Part shown: positions 16,382-25,331 of the stretch, in pieces | How positions within the stretch are numbered: the first letter of the stretch is position 1 | Layout: every line of letters starts with the position of its first letter | Notes under the pieces: model-generated | Databases searched by the model: none | Told to the model about the DNA's origin: nothing | What the model saw: the letters and a program-made list of their open reading frames with translations, nothing else | Origin: Saprospiraceae bacterium | GTDB lineage: Bacteria > Bacteroidota > Bacteroidia > Chitinophagales > Saprospiraceae | NCBI GenBank assembly: GCA_022842725.1 | Contig: JALHOZ010000002.1 | Span: forward strand, 1-64,000 | Length of the DNA stretch: 64,000 bases | Direction: 5' to 3' | Translations under genes and position numbers: made by a program

Positions 16382-19300
16382 ATGTTGTCATTGAAAAGAT
16401 TTACCGCTATTACCAGCGCCCTGGTATTTCTGATTACTTTTATGGTGTACTACCATTCTGTCGAAAGGACAGGAAGTCTTTGGGATTGCGGAGAATTTAT
16501 ATTAGGAGCCTACAAACTTCAGGTTGTTCACCCTCCGGGAGCAGGATTGTTTCTGATCATAGGAAGATTGTTTACCTGGATAGCAGAGATGATTTCCAAT
16601 GATCCGTCGGATATAGCTTTTGCTGTCAATCTGATGTCGGCCTTTTGTACATCACTGGCGGCTGTATTTATATCTCAGGTGACCATGATGTTGGGCAAAT
16701 TGTTTTTTGTTGCCAAAGATGCAGAAACAGACACTTCTGAATCTGTTGCTCTGTCTTTTGCCGGATTGGTAGCGGGTTTAAGCACGGCTTTTGCTTCCTC
16801 TGTATGGTTTTCAGCGGTGGAAGGTGAAGTGTACGCTATGTCAACCATGTTTACAGCGCTTACCCTTTGGTCTTCCATCAAATATTATATGAATACCGAT
16901 GAAAACGCCGCTATGAGGTGGTTGTTATTCAGCATTTTTGCCGGAGCGCTTTCTATTGGTGTACACTTATTGAGTATCCTGACATTTCCGACCATCGGAT
17001 TGTTGGTCTACTTAAAAAAATACCAGAATCACAATTGGACAGGAGCATTTGCTGCTTTGGCTGCCGGAGGAGGTGTAATGATCTTTTTACAAAGATTTGT
17101 CATCGCAGGTATTCCAGCTTTGTGGAAAAACATGGAATTATTTACCGTTAATACTTTAGGATTACCATTTCACACAGGTTTGATTCCTACGTTGTTGTTG
17201 TTGGGAGGACTGATCTACTTATTGTTGAGATATGCCCACAAACATGGCAACCAATTGGTTCAAAACATTGCGTTGGCGGCTCTTTTGATGGGAATCGGAT
17301 TTTCGACTGTTGGGGTTGTTGTCATCCGTGCCAATGCAGACACACCAGTGAATATGAACGTACCCAGCGATGCGATGCGGTTGTTGCCTTACCTGAACAG
17401 GGAACAATACGGTGAAAGACCTCTTTTATTCGGACCACACTATAATGCAAAAGTTAAAGATGTCACCCGAAAAGAAAGATATGGAAGAGTCGGTGACAAA
17501 TACAAAGTAGTCGATGAAAAACTGGACTATGTGTATGACAATAAAGATAAAATGTTTTTCCCGAGAATCGGGCATTCTGACCGTGTTGACCTGCACGGTG
17601 TGTGGAGAGAAGCCATCAGCGGAAACACCAAAGGTGCTCCCGGAATGGGATACAACCTCGGTTTTATGTGGAACTATCAGGTAAAATGGATGTATGTCCG
17701 TTATTTTATGTGGAATTTTGCCGGAAAACAGAATGCTGAACAAGGATTTTTCCCCTGGGATGTGCGCAGTGGTCACTGGCAATCAGGAATCACATCACTT
17801 GATGAGGCAAAATTGTATAAAATGGATTCTTTGCCGGATTCGATGAAAAATGACTTTTCCAACAATACTTATTATTTCCTTCCTTTGATATTTGGTCTGA
17901 TCGGTTTGTTTTTCCATTTCAAACAAAGACCTAAAGAAATGGGCGCGATGTTCTTTTTATTTATCCTTACGGGAATAGGAATTATCATTTTTTCCAATCA
18001 GCCGCCGAATGAACCAAGAGAAAGGGATTATGTACTTGCAGGGTCTTTTATGACTTTCTGTATCTGGATCGGATTCGGGGTTTTGGCTTTATTTCAGCTT
18101 ATGCGCAGCAAAGTTCCTGCTATGGTTTCAGCCGTACTTGCAGGTGTTTTGGTACTTTCTGCGCCGTATCTCATGGCTACCGAAAATTTTGATGACCATT
18201 CCAGAAAAGAACATTACGGTTCCAGAGATTATGCGGCCAACTTTTTGAATAGTGTCGAACCCAACAGTATCATCTTCACTTACGGTGATAACGATACTTA
18301 TCCGTTGTGGTATGCACAGGAAGTAGAAGGCATCCGTAGAGATGTGCGTGTAGTTAATCTCAGTTTGATCGCCGTAGATTGGTATATAAATAAACTTCGT
18401 CATAAGGTTAATGATTCACCCGCTTTAAAACTTCAGCTTTCTGAAGAAGAATACCGTGGTAAAAACAGGAATCAGATATTTTTTACCGACGCATTGGGTG
18501 GTGATCTGAATCGTCCTACGAATATTTTTGAAGCATTCAGATTTATCAAAGACCCAAAAAATACCATCAAAGGGCAAACCATATTGAATACGCAGAAATT
18601 GTATCTTCCTGTTGACAGAGAAAAATATAATGCTCTGGGAGTTCAGACAATCGATACTTCAGAATGGGTCGACAAACTCGACTTTAACTTCTCAGGCAAA
18701 GATTTTATCACCAAAGATGATCTGGCTGTCATGGATGTTATCGCTTCCAATTTTTATGACCGTCCGATTTATTTTGCCATCACTTGTCAGTCCGACAAAT
18801 TACTCGGCTTAAATGATTATGTCGAAATGGAAGGTCTGGCGCTCAGGATATCGCCGACCAAACAAAAGGCAAAATCTCAGCTTCCGAGCATCTACGGTTA
18901 TGGAGATATGGATCTGAACAAAACCTACGACATCGTGATGAATAAATGGAAATGGGGCAATTTTGACCAGAAACACTTGTTTGTTGACAGAAGTTATATG
19001 GCCGAATTACAGGCGATGAAACTGGTTATGTTGCGTGCTGCCATCGAATTTGAAAGAGCCGGAGACAAAAAGAGATCTGTAGAAATGGCCAATAAATATT
19101 TTGCAGCATTTCCTAACATGAACTTCCCTTACGATTACGGTATTGTGCCTTTTATCAATGTTTTGGTACAGGGAGAAGCCTGGGAAGATGTCAAAAAACA
19201 TACTTCCATACTGGCAACAGAAACCAGGCAATACCTTGATTTTTACGCTTCTCAGACGGATCCTGAAGTGATTGATAATTTCAAACAGGACGAACAAGCT

Positions 19301-19432
19301 CGTATGAGTACCGTACAGGATATTCTGGAAATTGCCAAAAAAACCGGAGATCCTGCCTTCACCAAAAAAATGGAGGATTTGATGGGTGAATACAGCAAAC
19401 AACCGGAGTTAAACCCGCAAAATTTTCAATAA
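16382..19432 (+). CDS. DUF2723-family membrane protein (TMEM260-like predicted O-mannosyltransferase)
   Basis: A 1016-residue integral membrane protein. The N-terminal half has many hydrophobic helices and the family signature SLWDCGEFILGAYKLQVVHP with PPGAGLFLIIGR. The C-terminal part is soluble and probably periplasmic (IFTYGDNDTYPLWYAQEVEG). The family is typical of Bacteroidota and related to GT-C glycosyltransferases; the human relative TMEM260 is an O-mannosyltransferase, so protein glycosylation is plausible. rpiB begins at the very next base, so they form an operon. Confidence 0.88.
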   Translation: MLSLKRFTAITSALVFLITFMVYYHSVERTGSLWDCGEFILGAYKLQVVHPPGAGLFLIIGRLFTWIAEMISNDPSDIAFAVNLMSAFCTSLAAVFISQVTMMLGKLFFVAKDAETDTSESVALSFAGLVAGLSTAFASSVWFSAVEGEVYAMSTMFTALTLWSSIKYYMNTDENAAMRWLLFSIFAGALSIGVHLLSILTFPTIGLLVYLKKYQNHNWTGAFAALAAGGGVMIFLQRFVIAGIPALWKNMELFTVNTLGLPFHTGLIPTLLLLGGLIYLLLRYAHKHGNQLVQNIALAALLMGIGFSTVGVVVIRANADTPVNMNVPSDAMRLLPYLNREQYGERPLLFGPHYNAKVKDVTRKERYGRVGDKYKVVDEKLDYVYDNKDKMFFPRIGHSDRVDLHGVWREAISGNTKGAPGMGYNLGFMWNYQVKWMYVRYFMWNFAGKQNAEQGFFPWDVRSGHWQSGITSLDEAKLYKMDSLPDSMKNDFSNNTYYFLPLIFGLIGLFFHFKQRPKEMGAMFFLFILTGIGIIIFSNQPPNEPRERDYVLAGSFMTFCIWIGFGVLALFQLMRSKVPAMVSAVLAGVLVLSAPYLMATENFDDHSRKEHYGSRDYAANFLNSVEPNSIIFTYGDNDTYPLWYAQEVEGIRRDVRVVNLSLIAVDWYINKLRHKVNDSPALKLQLSEEEYRGKNRNQIFFTDALGGDLNRPTNIFEAFRFIKDPKNTIKGQTILNTQKLYLPVDREKYNALGVQTIDTSEWVDKLDFNFSGKDFITKDDLAVMDVIASNFYDRPIYFAITCQSDKLLGLNDYVEMEGLALRISPTKQKAKSQLPSIYGYGDMDLNKTYDIVMNKWKWGNFDQKHLFVDRSYMAELQAMKLVMLRAAIEFERAGDKKRSVEMANKYFAAFPNMNFPYDYGIVPFINVLVQGEAWEDVKKHTSILATETRQYLDFYASQTDPEVIDNFKQDEQARMSTVQDILEIAKKTGDPAFTKKMEDLMGEYSKQPELNPQNFQ

Positions 19433-19855
19433 ATGAAGATAACCATTGGTGGCGATCATGCCGGATATGAATATAAAGAAGTCGTTCTAGCTATATTAAA
19501 AAAGGCGGGACATCAGGTCACTGACTTTGGTCCGTTTGATGCAAACTCGGTGGATTACCCGGATTTTGCTCATCCTGTGGGTAAATCTGTCGATACAGGA
19601 GAAGCAGACCTGGGCATCGTCATTTGCGGAAGTGGCAACGGTGTTTGTATGGTAGTTAATAAGTACAAAAATGTACGTGGAGCACTGTGTTGGAATAAAG
19701 AACTGACTTCATTAGCCAGAACACACAACAATGCCAATGTACTTTGTATTCCTGCCAGATTTGTCAGTCTCACCATGGCCAAAGCGATGGTTAAGATATT
19801 TCTGAACACCAATTTTGAAGGTGGCAGGCATCAGAAGAGAGTAGAAAAAATATAA
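19433..19855 (+). CDS. rpiB: Ribose-5-phosphate isomerase B
   Basis: A 140-residue RpiB/LacAB-type isomerase interconverting ribose 5-phosphate and ribulose 5-phosphate. Motifs: IGGDHAGYEYKE, VDYPDFAHPV, ICGSGNGVCM (phosphate loop with the catalytic Cys just before GSGNG) and ARTHNNANVLCIPAR. It starts at the base after the DUF2723 stop and ends at a strong terminator. Confidence 0.94.
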   Translation: MKITIGGDHAGYEYKEVVLAILKKAGHQVTDFGPFDANSVDYPDFAHPVGKSVDTGEADLGIVICGSGNGVCMVVNKYKNVRGALCWNKELTSLARTHNNANVLCIPARFVSLTMAKAMVKIFLNTNFEGGRHQKRVEKI

Positions 19856-19863
19856 TTGAGAAT

Positions 19864-19889
19864 AAAAGCCGGTTTTATCCGGCTTTTTT
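19864..19889. terminator. Bidirectional intrinsic terminator
   Basis: AAAAGCCGG and CCGGCTTTT form a perfect 9-bp stem with a 6-nt loop; T6 follows on the plus strand and A-rich sequence precedes, so it can act on both strands. It separates rpiB from a convergent methyltransferase. The minus-strand gene's last codons and stop (19875-19877) lie inside the hairpin. Confidence 0.88.
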
Positions 19890-20525
19890 GTTTGATTTTG
19901 TTGCAATCAGGATGGTGTGTTCTTCTGTTTCCGAATTTTGTACAGGATACGGTACGGTAAATTCTTTTAAAACGGTAAAACCTGAAAGTCGTAGGGACTT
20001 CAATATTTCATCTTTCTGATGATAAAAAAAGAGGGTGCGATCGCCTGAAGACCCGGTTTTTATCCCGGATTGTGACGGATGGCCGTCGACAAAACTCAGA
20101 TAAAATATCCCGTTGTCAGATAACAAATCGTTGCAATCTTTGATACAGGTGACTACTTCTTCCGGTGAAAGATAAGGCAAAACAAAACCACATATGATAC
20201 CTTGAAAAGGAGTTTTTAATGTGCGGATATCGGATATATTGAGGACAATACCAAAGATGTCAGGTACCATTTCCTGCGCTTTTTTCACCATATTGGGTGA
20301 AACATCAACAGCCGTTATCCGGATATTTTGTTTTTTATTGCGTACATAAGCGGATATGATGCCCGGTCCGCAACCCAAATCCAAAACAGATGTTTGACCC
20401 TCGGGCAAAAATTTCAGAAAATAGTCATAAGTTTCATCGTATATGCTGATGGCCGAAAACTTATCCCAGTACAAATCTGCCAATTTATCCCAGGTTTGTT
20501 GGGTTTCTTGTTGTAAGGGGTCCAT
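19875..20525 (-). CDS. Class I SAM-dependent methyltransferase
   Basis: A 216-residue methyltransferase with motif I VLDLGCGPGIISAYV (residues ~46-60), acidic post-I ITAVDVSPNMVKKA, and motif III-like GIFYLSFVDG. Substrate unknown. It lacks the conserved cysteines of ArsM, so I do not link it to the nearby arsenosugar genes. It is convergent with rpiB; its final codons KKAG and the stop are encoded within the shared terminator. Confidence 0.85.
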   Translation of the reverse strand: MDPLQQETQQTWDKLADLYWDKFSAISIYDETYDYFLKFLPEGQTSVLDLGCGPGIISAYVRNKKQNIRITAVDVSPNMVKKAQEMVPDIFGIVLNISDIRTLKTPFQGIICGFVLPYLSPEEVVTCIKDCNDLLSDNGIFYLSFVDGHPSQSGIKTGSSGDRTLFFYHQKDEILKSLRLSGFTVLKEFTVPYPVQNSETEEHTILIATKSNKKAG

Positions 20526-20546
20526 TTATATTTTTTTTGGAATGTT

Positions 20547-21014
20547 TTATTTGGATTCCTTTCTTTTTTCTCTGCCCTTTTCTGACAATATCATCGCATC
20601 ATTGCGGGTAAAATTTTTAATGAATTCCACTTTTCGGAACCGCAATGCGCTCCAGTCTTCATCCACAGCAACCTGTCGAACCGGCTCCAGTTGGTATTCC
20701 CCCAAAATATTCCATCCTGTATCCCGGTTGAACTCGCATCGGTATTTTTTGGATGAAGCTTTCGGGTAGGCATACCATAATACCGCATCTTCTTCCAAAA
20801 GTGGAAATATTTGTTTGACAGACTGCTCAATTTCTTCTGATCGGGTTACAAAAATCAGAATAAAACCGATCTTACTTTTTTTGGTTGGTAATTGAGTCTC
20901 TACCGGACAAAAAGCGGACATTGAGCTCATTTCCCGGCTGAATTCCTCCGGTGGATTTTGAATAAAAATGACCTTTTGATCCTTATAATTGAGTTTTTTG
21001 AATAATGGTGTCAT
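20547..21014 (-). CDS. DUF3052-like hypothetical protein
   Basis: A 155-residue cytoplasmic protein. The start LNYKDQKVIFIQNPPEEF, the middle FILIFVTRSEEIEQSV and the WYAYPKASSKKY segment resemble DUF3052-type proteins, which are small alpha/beta proteins of unknown role. It is followed 21 nt later by the methyltransferase gene on the same strand and probably shares its transcript. Confidence 0.65.
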   Translation of the reverse strand: MTPLFKKLNYKDQKVIFIQNPPEEFSREMSSMSAFCPVETQLPTKKSKIGFILIFVTRSEEIEQSVKQIFPLLEEDAVLWYAYPKASSKKYRCEFNRDTGWNILGEYQLEPVRQVAVDEDWSALRFRKVEFIKNFTRNDAMILSEKGREKRKESK

Positions 21015-21195
21015 ATTTTATGATTAAAAAATGCCTGAATATATTCAAACGATAAAAAATTAATTCAAAGACAAATATCTGTTAAATCTGATGTAAAATG
21101 ACAATTGTTTACCCTTTTTTGAAAAATTAAAACCAAAAATGGTTTCCTAACGTATCTTTAAGTATCATTGCAAATCAAATCAATTTAATCAATAC

Positions 21196-21528
21196 ATGAG
21201 CAGTTATTTTAAAAGAGAAGATTTAAAAAAATTTGGCGAAATCACCGATTTACAACCCGAAATGGGAAAAAAGTTTTTTGATTGGTATGGCGAAGTGTTT
21301 AAAGAAGGTGCCCTGACCGTCAGAGAAAAAAACCTGATTGCTCTGGCTGTGGCCCATACGGTTCAGTGTCCTTATTGTATGGATGCTTATACATCAGAAT
21401 GTCTTTCTTCCGGTTGTGACGAAGAACAAATGATGGAGGCCGTACACGTAGCTGCGGCCATCAAGGGGGGTGCCACCCTGGTCAATGCCGTTCCGATGAT
21501 GAATACTATCAAGGCAAAATTGATGTAA
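21196..21528 (+). CDS. Carboxymuconolactone-decarboxylase/AhpD-like protein, arsenosugar-associated type
   Basis: A 110-residue protein with the AhpD/CMD redox motif: CPYC at Cys58/Cys61, then a His near residue 85 in VHVAAAIKGG. Its neighbour is ArsS, which fits the CMD proteins called arsenosugar biosynthesis-associated peroxidase-like. It begins with the family's YFKREDLKKFGEI. Same strand as arsS with a 20-nt gap, so likely one operon. Confidence 0.86.
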   Translation: MSSYFKREDLKKFGEITDLQPEMGKKFFDWYGEVFKEGALTVREKNLIALAVAHTVQCPYCMDAYTSECLSSGCDEEQMMEAVHVAAAIKGGATLVNAVPMMNTIKAKLM

Positions 21529-21548
21529 TCTTTTTTTAAATCTAACCC

Positions 21549-22604
21549 ATGGGCGTAAAACAACGTTCCAAATCACTCAGTTCTTCACATAGTGATCTGG
21601 CAGATACTTTTTTTCAACTCAAAGTCCTCAATGGTCAGGAAAAGGTAAAGGATCATTTTGAGGCTTTTTCAACGAAGGTAGGTCATCCGATTCGTCCTGT
21701 GGCACCTACTGTCTTTCAGATTAATATCGGAAAACTCTGTAATCAATCCTGTGCACACTGTCACGTAGATGCAGGCCCGGACAAAAAAGCGGAAAATATG
21801 TCGAGGGAGACCCTCCAAAAATGTCTTGATATTTTGGCTCAACATGACATTCCTACCGTTGATATCACCGGAGGAGCTCCTGAGATGAATCCGAACTTCC
21901 GTTGGTTTGTTGAAGAATGTCGCAAGCTCGGCAAACATGTGATGAACCGATGTAACCTGACCATCATTGAGGCCAATCCTGTGTACCACGACCTGCCGGA
22001 ATTTTTTGCAAAAAATCAGGTTCAGGTGATATCTTCTTTGCCCTATTTTACCAAAAACCGGACGGACAGCCAGCGTGGAGACGGCGTTTTTGAAGACAGC
22101 ATCAAGGCATTACACAGACTAAATAGAGTAGGTTATGGTCTGGAAGGCTCCGGCCTGACCCTCGACCTGGTGTACAACCCTTCCGGTGCTTTTTTGCCTG
22201 GCAATCAAAGTGCTTTGGAACACGAATTCAAATCACAAATGAAACGACGGTATGACATTGATTTTAACAATCTTTTTGTCATTACCAATCTGCCCATCAG
22301 TCGTTTTCTGGATTATCTTCTGGAATCAGGCAATTATCACGATTATATGACTTCTTTGGTAGATGCCTACAATCCTGCCACGGTAGACGGATTGATGTGT
22401 AGATATACGCTGTCCGTTAGTTGGGACGGATTTATCTATGATTGTGATTTCAACCAAATGTTGGACCTGAAAGTAGACAGTAAGGTAAAACACATAAATG
22501 ATTTTAATCTTACGGAATTAGCAGACAGAACCGTGGTAGTCAACCAACATTGTTATGGTTGTACTGCCGGCGCCGGAAGCAGCTGCGGTGGAGAAATCTC
22601 CTGA
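21549..22604 (+). CDS. arsS: Arsenosugar biosynthesis radical SAM protein ArsS
   Basis: A 351-residue radical SAM enzyme. The 4Fe-4S motif CNQSCAHC lies near residues 63-70 within INIGKLCNQSCAHCHVDAGP, followed by DITGGAPEMN, and the protein ends in a Cys-rich tail CYGCTAGAGSSCGG typical of ArsS (DUF3641 C-terminal part). Known ArsS acts on methylated arsenic to make a dimethylarsinoyl adenosine precursor. No ArsM is encoded in this window, so the methylation step must come from elsewhere. Confidence 0.9.
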   Translation: MGVKQRSKSLSSSHSDLADTFFQLKVLNGQEKVKDHFEAFSTKVGHPIRPVAPTVFQINIGKLCNQSCAHCHVDAGPDKKAENMSRETLQKCLDILAQHDIPTVDITGGAPEMNPNFRWFVEECRKLGKHVMNRCNLTIIEANPVYHDLPEFFAKNQVQVISSLPYFTKNRTDSQRGDGVFEDSIKALHRLNRVGYGLEGSGLTLDLVYNPSGAFLPGNQSALEHEFKSQMKRRYDIDFNNLFVITNLPISRFLDYLLESGNYHDYMTSLVDAYNPATVDGLMCRYTLSVSWDGFIYDCDFNQMLDLKVDSKVKHINDFNLTELADRTVVVNQHCYGCTAGAGSSCGGEIS

Positions 22605-22606
22605 TT

Positions 22607-23131
22607 TTATTGATTCATTAATGGAAGATAACGTTCTTCGATGACCCTGAAATGCCATTTTTGATGCCCTGCCATAATAAAAGGTACGGCTCCCACGGTA
22701 TATTCTCCGGCAAATCCCTGACAGACCAAATCTAATTTATTTTCCGGAAGGGATTCAAAAAACAACCTTAATGATTCGTGGGTATGTGAAAGTTCTGCGA
22801 TAAGATCCTGTAATGTTCTGTGGCCGACCTCAGCCATATCAGCATAAGCGTTTTCGTCAAAACTCAGCATCGTTTCTTTTTCGCCACGTGCATAACTCAA
22901 GGCCCGGTAGATAAAAATGCGTTCTGTGTCAATAAGATGTTGTATGATAGATTTTAAAGTCCATTAGCCTTCAGCATAAACCCGGTCGCCAATCTTTTCC
23001 CACAAGTCCAGAGGAATGGCGTTTAATTCGGCTTTGGACAGATCTGTGATTTCCGAAATACTGACATTGTCACAAAGAGCCATGTAACGACCAAAATATT
23101 GAGGTAACGGATGAATGTCTGAAAGTTTCAT
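22607..23131 (-). pseudogene. DinB-family protein interrupted by one in-frame stop codon
   Basis: From ATG at 23131 the frame reads MKLSDIHPLPQYFGRYM and runs to YAEG, then a TAA (22964-22966) and continues in the same frame WTLKSIIQHLIDTERIFIYR up to MAGHQKWHFRVIEERYLP and the stop at 22607. Relatives have a Lys before the WTLK segment, so AAA>TAA is the simplest explanation. Metal-binding His residues lie after the stop; the remaining open frame from a TTG at 22900 lacks the first one. A TAGCTTTG box at 23166-23173 supports the full-length start. A sequencing error is possible. Confidence 0.8.
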
Positions 23132-23165
23132 GTTTAAAAAAGGATATAAAATTTTAAAATAAAGA

Positions 23166-23173
23166 CAAAGCTA
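23166..23173 (-). promoter_or_regulatory. Putative -7 box for the DinB gene
   Basis: On the minus strand this reads TAGCTTTG, an exact match to TAnnTTTG, placed 35 nt before the DinB start codon. No clear -33 TTTG was found. Confidence 0.4.
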
Positions 23174-23259
23174 AGGAAAGTGCCGGATAAATCTGTTTCT
23201 ATGGTGTTTTCATTTTTATGAAAAGATTTCAAAAAATATTATAAAAATATCGCGATTTC

Positions 23260-23290
23260 TTTATCAAAATAAAAATCCTTTGTACCTTTG
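23260..23290 (+). promoter_or_regulatory. Promoter of the Cys/Lys-rich small protein
   Basis: TTTA (23260-23263), 19 nt, then TACCTTTG (23283-23290), an exact -7 consensus. Predicted start of transcription is about 23297, 14 nt before the GTG start at 23311. Confidence 0.6.
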
Positions 23291-23310
23291 TTTAAAATTA
23301 GTCTAAATAA

Positions 23311-23493
23311 GTGTTACACTGTCAATCAGAACTTTTAGCCATAAACCTCAAACCTTCCGACCCTAAAAAAGTTGAAAGCGGATATTTTGCGTTGCAGGTG
23401 CTGCAATATGACATAATGTATCCTTATGAACTAAAAAAGTGTTGTAAAAAATATAAAAAGGGTAAAAGGTGTAAAAAATGTCCTGCCAATTAA
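23311..23493 (+). CDS. Small Cys/Lys-rich protein (60 aa)
   Basis: A 60-residue protein with GTG start, placed right after a good promoter. The tail KKCCKKYKKGKRCKKCP has four Cys in a strongly basic setting, suggesting a metal-binding (zinc-knuckle-like) nucleic-acid-associated peptide; the body (SELLAINLKPSDPKKVE) is ordinary. I recall similar tails in small Bacteroidota proteins but cannot name a family. Its last 4 nt overlap the end of the convergent Na/Pi transporter gene. Confidence 0.65.
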   Translation: MLHCQSELLAINLKPSDPKKVESGYFALQVLQYDIMYPYELKKCCKKYKKGKRCKKCPAN

Positions 23494-25148
23494 TGGTGGT
23501 AATCTGCGTTTTTTACTTTGATATTGATTTCATCGGTGGCTGCATTAGCCATTTCTTCCAGACAGGAAACTGTTTTTTTAACCACGTTGGTCAGGGTTGA
23601 TACAGATACGGAACCGTTTTCAACTTCAGAAAAATGATCGTAGATGTAATCTATAGAATGATGGTAAAAAACATCGAGTTCGGCATGCCATTCAATGTTT
23701 TTATCCTCCTTGATTTCGTGATCAATATGATAAGAATACACCAATAATTTTTCTTCTGAAATATGTCTGATTTTTTTCAGTATTTTTTTGGAAAGGTGGT
23801 CTTCATTTTCAAACAATTCTTTGATATTGGCAATAATATCTTTCATATTTTTGGCTGCATATACAAGGCTTCTGAGTCTGACCATTTGAGCCGCAAGAAT
23901 ATCTGATTCTTGTTCTGAAAGGTTTTTGGATTGTAGTTTTTTATAAAATTTTGTGGCCTCATCCTCAGTTTGTTTTAATAAATGGTAAGTCTCAAAAGGA
24001 TCCTCAGATTTCATCCACAACTTACTGAATATTTGTTCCTCTTCTTCACCAATTCCTTTACTTCTCAAGACTTTATAAATAAAATCTCTGGTCAGGAAAA
24101 ATATATTTTTGATTTCATTGTCCAATGCAGCCAGGGCAATCTCCGTTACATCGACAGATACTTTATGAATGTATTTACATTGTGCTGTAATGGTTTTTTC
24201 GACAAAAAATGTTTGTAATCTTTTTGCCAAAAACACAATAAACGGGAAAAATAACACAGCGCCCAACACATTTATGGCGGTATTAAATAGGGAAACCTGA
24301 ATGACCGGATCTAAAACGGACAAAGTTCCGGAAATAAAACGTAAAATGGGATATAAAAAAATCAGGGACACCATTCCGGAAACCAGATTAAAAATCACAT
24401 GACTTGCCGCCAATCTTTTTTTATCAGCTGTCCCTTTGACAGAAGCCAAAACCAAAGAAAAAGTTGTCCCAATGTTGGCTCCCACGGTCATAACGGATGC
24501 CTGAATGATGTCTATGGCTCCGGTATGAAGCGCAGTGAGGATAATGACCATCATCGCAGAGCTGGATTGTATCATGGCTGTAATCAACATTCCGGAAACA
24601 AAAAACATCCACATTCCGTAATTTCCGAATTGTTCAAAATCCAGATGTTCTGTCATGTCTTCCATCGTTTCTTTCATAAAATCGATCCCCAGAAATAAAA
24701 GTCCAAATCCCATTAAAAAACTTCCGATGCTTTTTAATAAAGGACGATTGTCCATAAACAGATAAGTAAGGGTCCCGATGGCCAAAAACGGATTGGCAAA
24801 AGTGGAAATATTAATTTTAAAACCTAAAAGGGCAACTATCCAGGCTGTCGATGTCGTGCCGATATTTGCGCCGATAATGACACTGATGGCATTTTGCAAA
24901 CTGATCAGACCGCCTCCGATAAATGCTGAAGTCAATAACGTAACCAAGGTGCTGGATTGTAATATTCCGGTCGTAAAAGTACCGGTCAATATCCCTTTTA
25001 TCGGCGTATCTGTAAAGTTTTTCAAAAATTTCCGGAATGATTTGCCGGCCAACCCGTTTATTCCTTTTTCAAGATGGTACATTCCAAAAAGAAAAATTCC
25101 CAAACCGGCAATAAAAAGCCAAAAATCAAAATGGATGTTTGTTGTCAA
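23490..25148 (-). CDS. Na/Pi cotransporter family protein with PhoU-like tail
   Basis: A 552-residue membrane protein of the NptA/YjbB family. It has the two inverted Na/Pi repeats, seen as GILQSSTLVTLL...GANIGTT and MIQSSSAMMVII...GANIGTT, in the first ~310 residues. A cytoplasmic helical PhoU-like region follows (~330-545). Likely role: sodium-dependent phosphate movement, with the PhoU-like domain possibly regulatory. Convergent with the small basic protein gene. Confidence 0.92.
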   Translation of the reverse strand: MTTNIHFDFWLFIAGLGIFLFGMYHLEKGINGLAGKSFRKFLKNFTDTPIKGILTGTFTTGILQSSTLVTLLTSAFIGGGLISLQNAISVIIGANIGTTSTAWIVALLGFKINISTFANPFLAIGTLTYLFMDNRPLLKSIGSFLMGFGLLFLGIDFMKETMEDMTEHLDFEQFGNYGMWMFFVSGMLITAMIQSSSAMMVIILTALHTGAIDIIQASVMTVGANIGTTFSLVLASVKGTADKKRLAASHVIFNLVSGMVSLIFLYPILRFISGTLSVLDPVIQVSLFNTAINVLGAVLFFPFIVFLAKRLQTFFVEKTITAQCKYIHKVSVDVTEIALAALDNEIKNIFFLTRDFIYKVLRSKGIGEEEEQIFSKLWMKSEDPFETYHLLKQTEDEATKFYKKLQSKNLSEQESDILAAQMVRLRSLVYAAKNMKDIIANIKELFENEDHLSKKILKKIRHISEEKLLVYSYHIDHEIKEDKNIEWHAELDVFYHHSIDYIYDHFSEVENGSVSVSTLTNVVKKTVSCLEEMANAATDEINIKVKNADYHH

Positions 25149-25279
25149 AATATGTAGATAAAATAAATAACCGCCACAAATTTGGTTAAATTTTCAGATA
25201 TTTACTGCTTTCTCACAAAAGAAGCCTTCCAATTTATACAGTTTCCACCTTTAAGAACCAAAAGTGACCAAAATCATTT

Positions 25280-25310
25280 TTTGAAAAAAAACAAATAATC
25301 ACTATCTTTG
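25280..25310 (+). promoter_or_regulatory. Promoter of the crtZ-like gene
   Basis: TTTG (25280-25283), 19 nt, TATCTTTG (25303-25310): a full match to the Bacteroidota consensus. Transcription should begin near 25317, which excludes the open frame's upstream TTG at 25308 and fixes the start at ATG 25332. Confidence 0.8.
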
Positions 25311-25331
25311 TTAGCTGAAAAACAGATATTC

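Noticed and set aside
19875-20525. Methyltransferase considered as the missing ArsM of the arsenosugar genes
   Set aside because: It has no conserved cysteines needed for arsenic binding and lies on the other strand, in a pair with a DUF3052-like gene.
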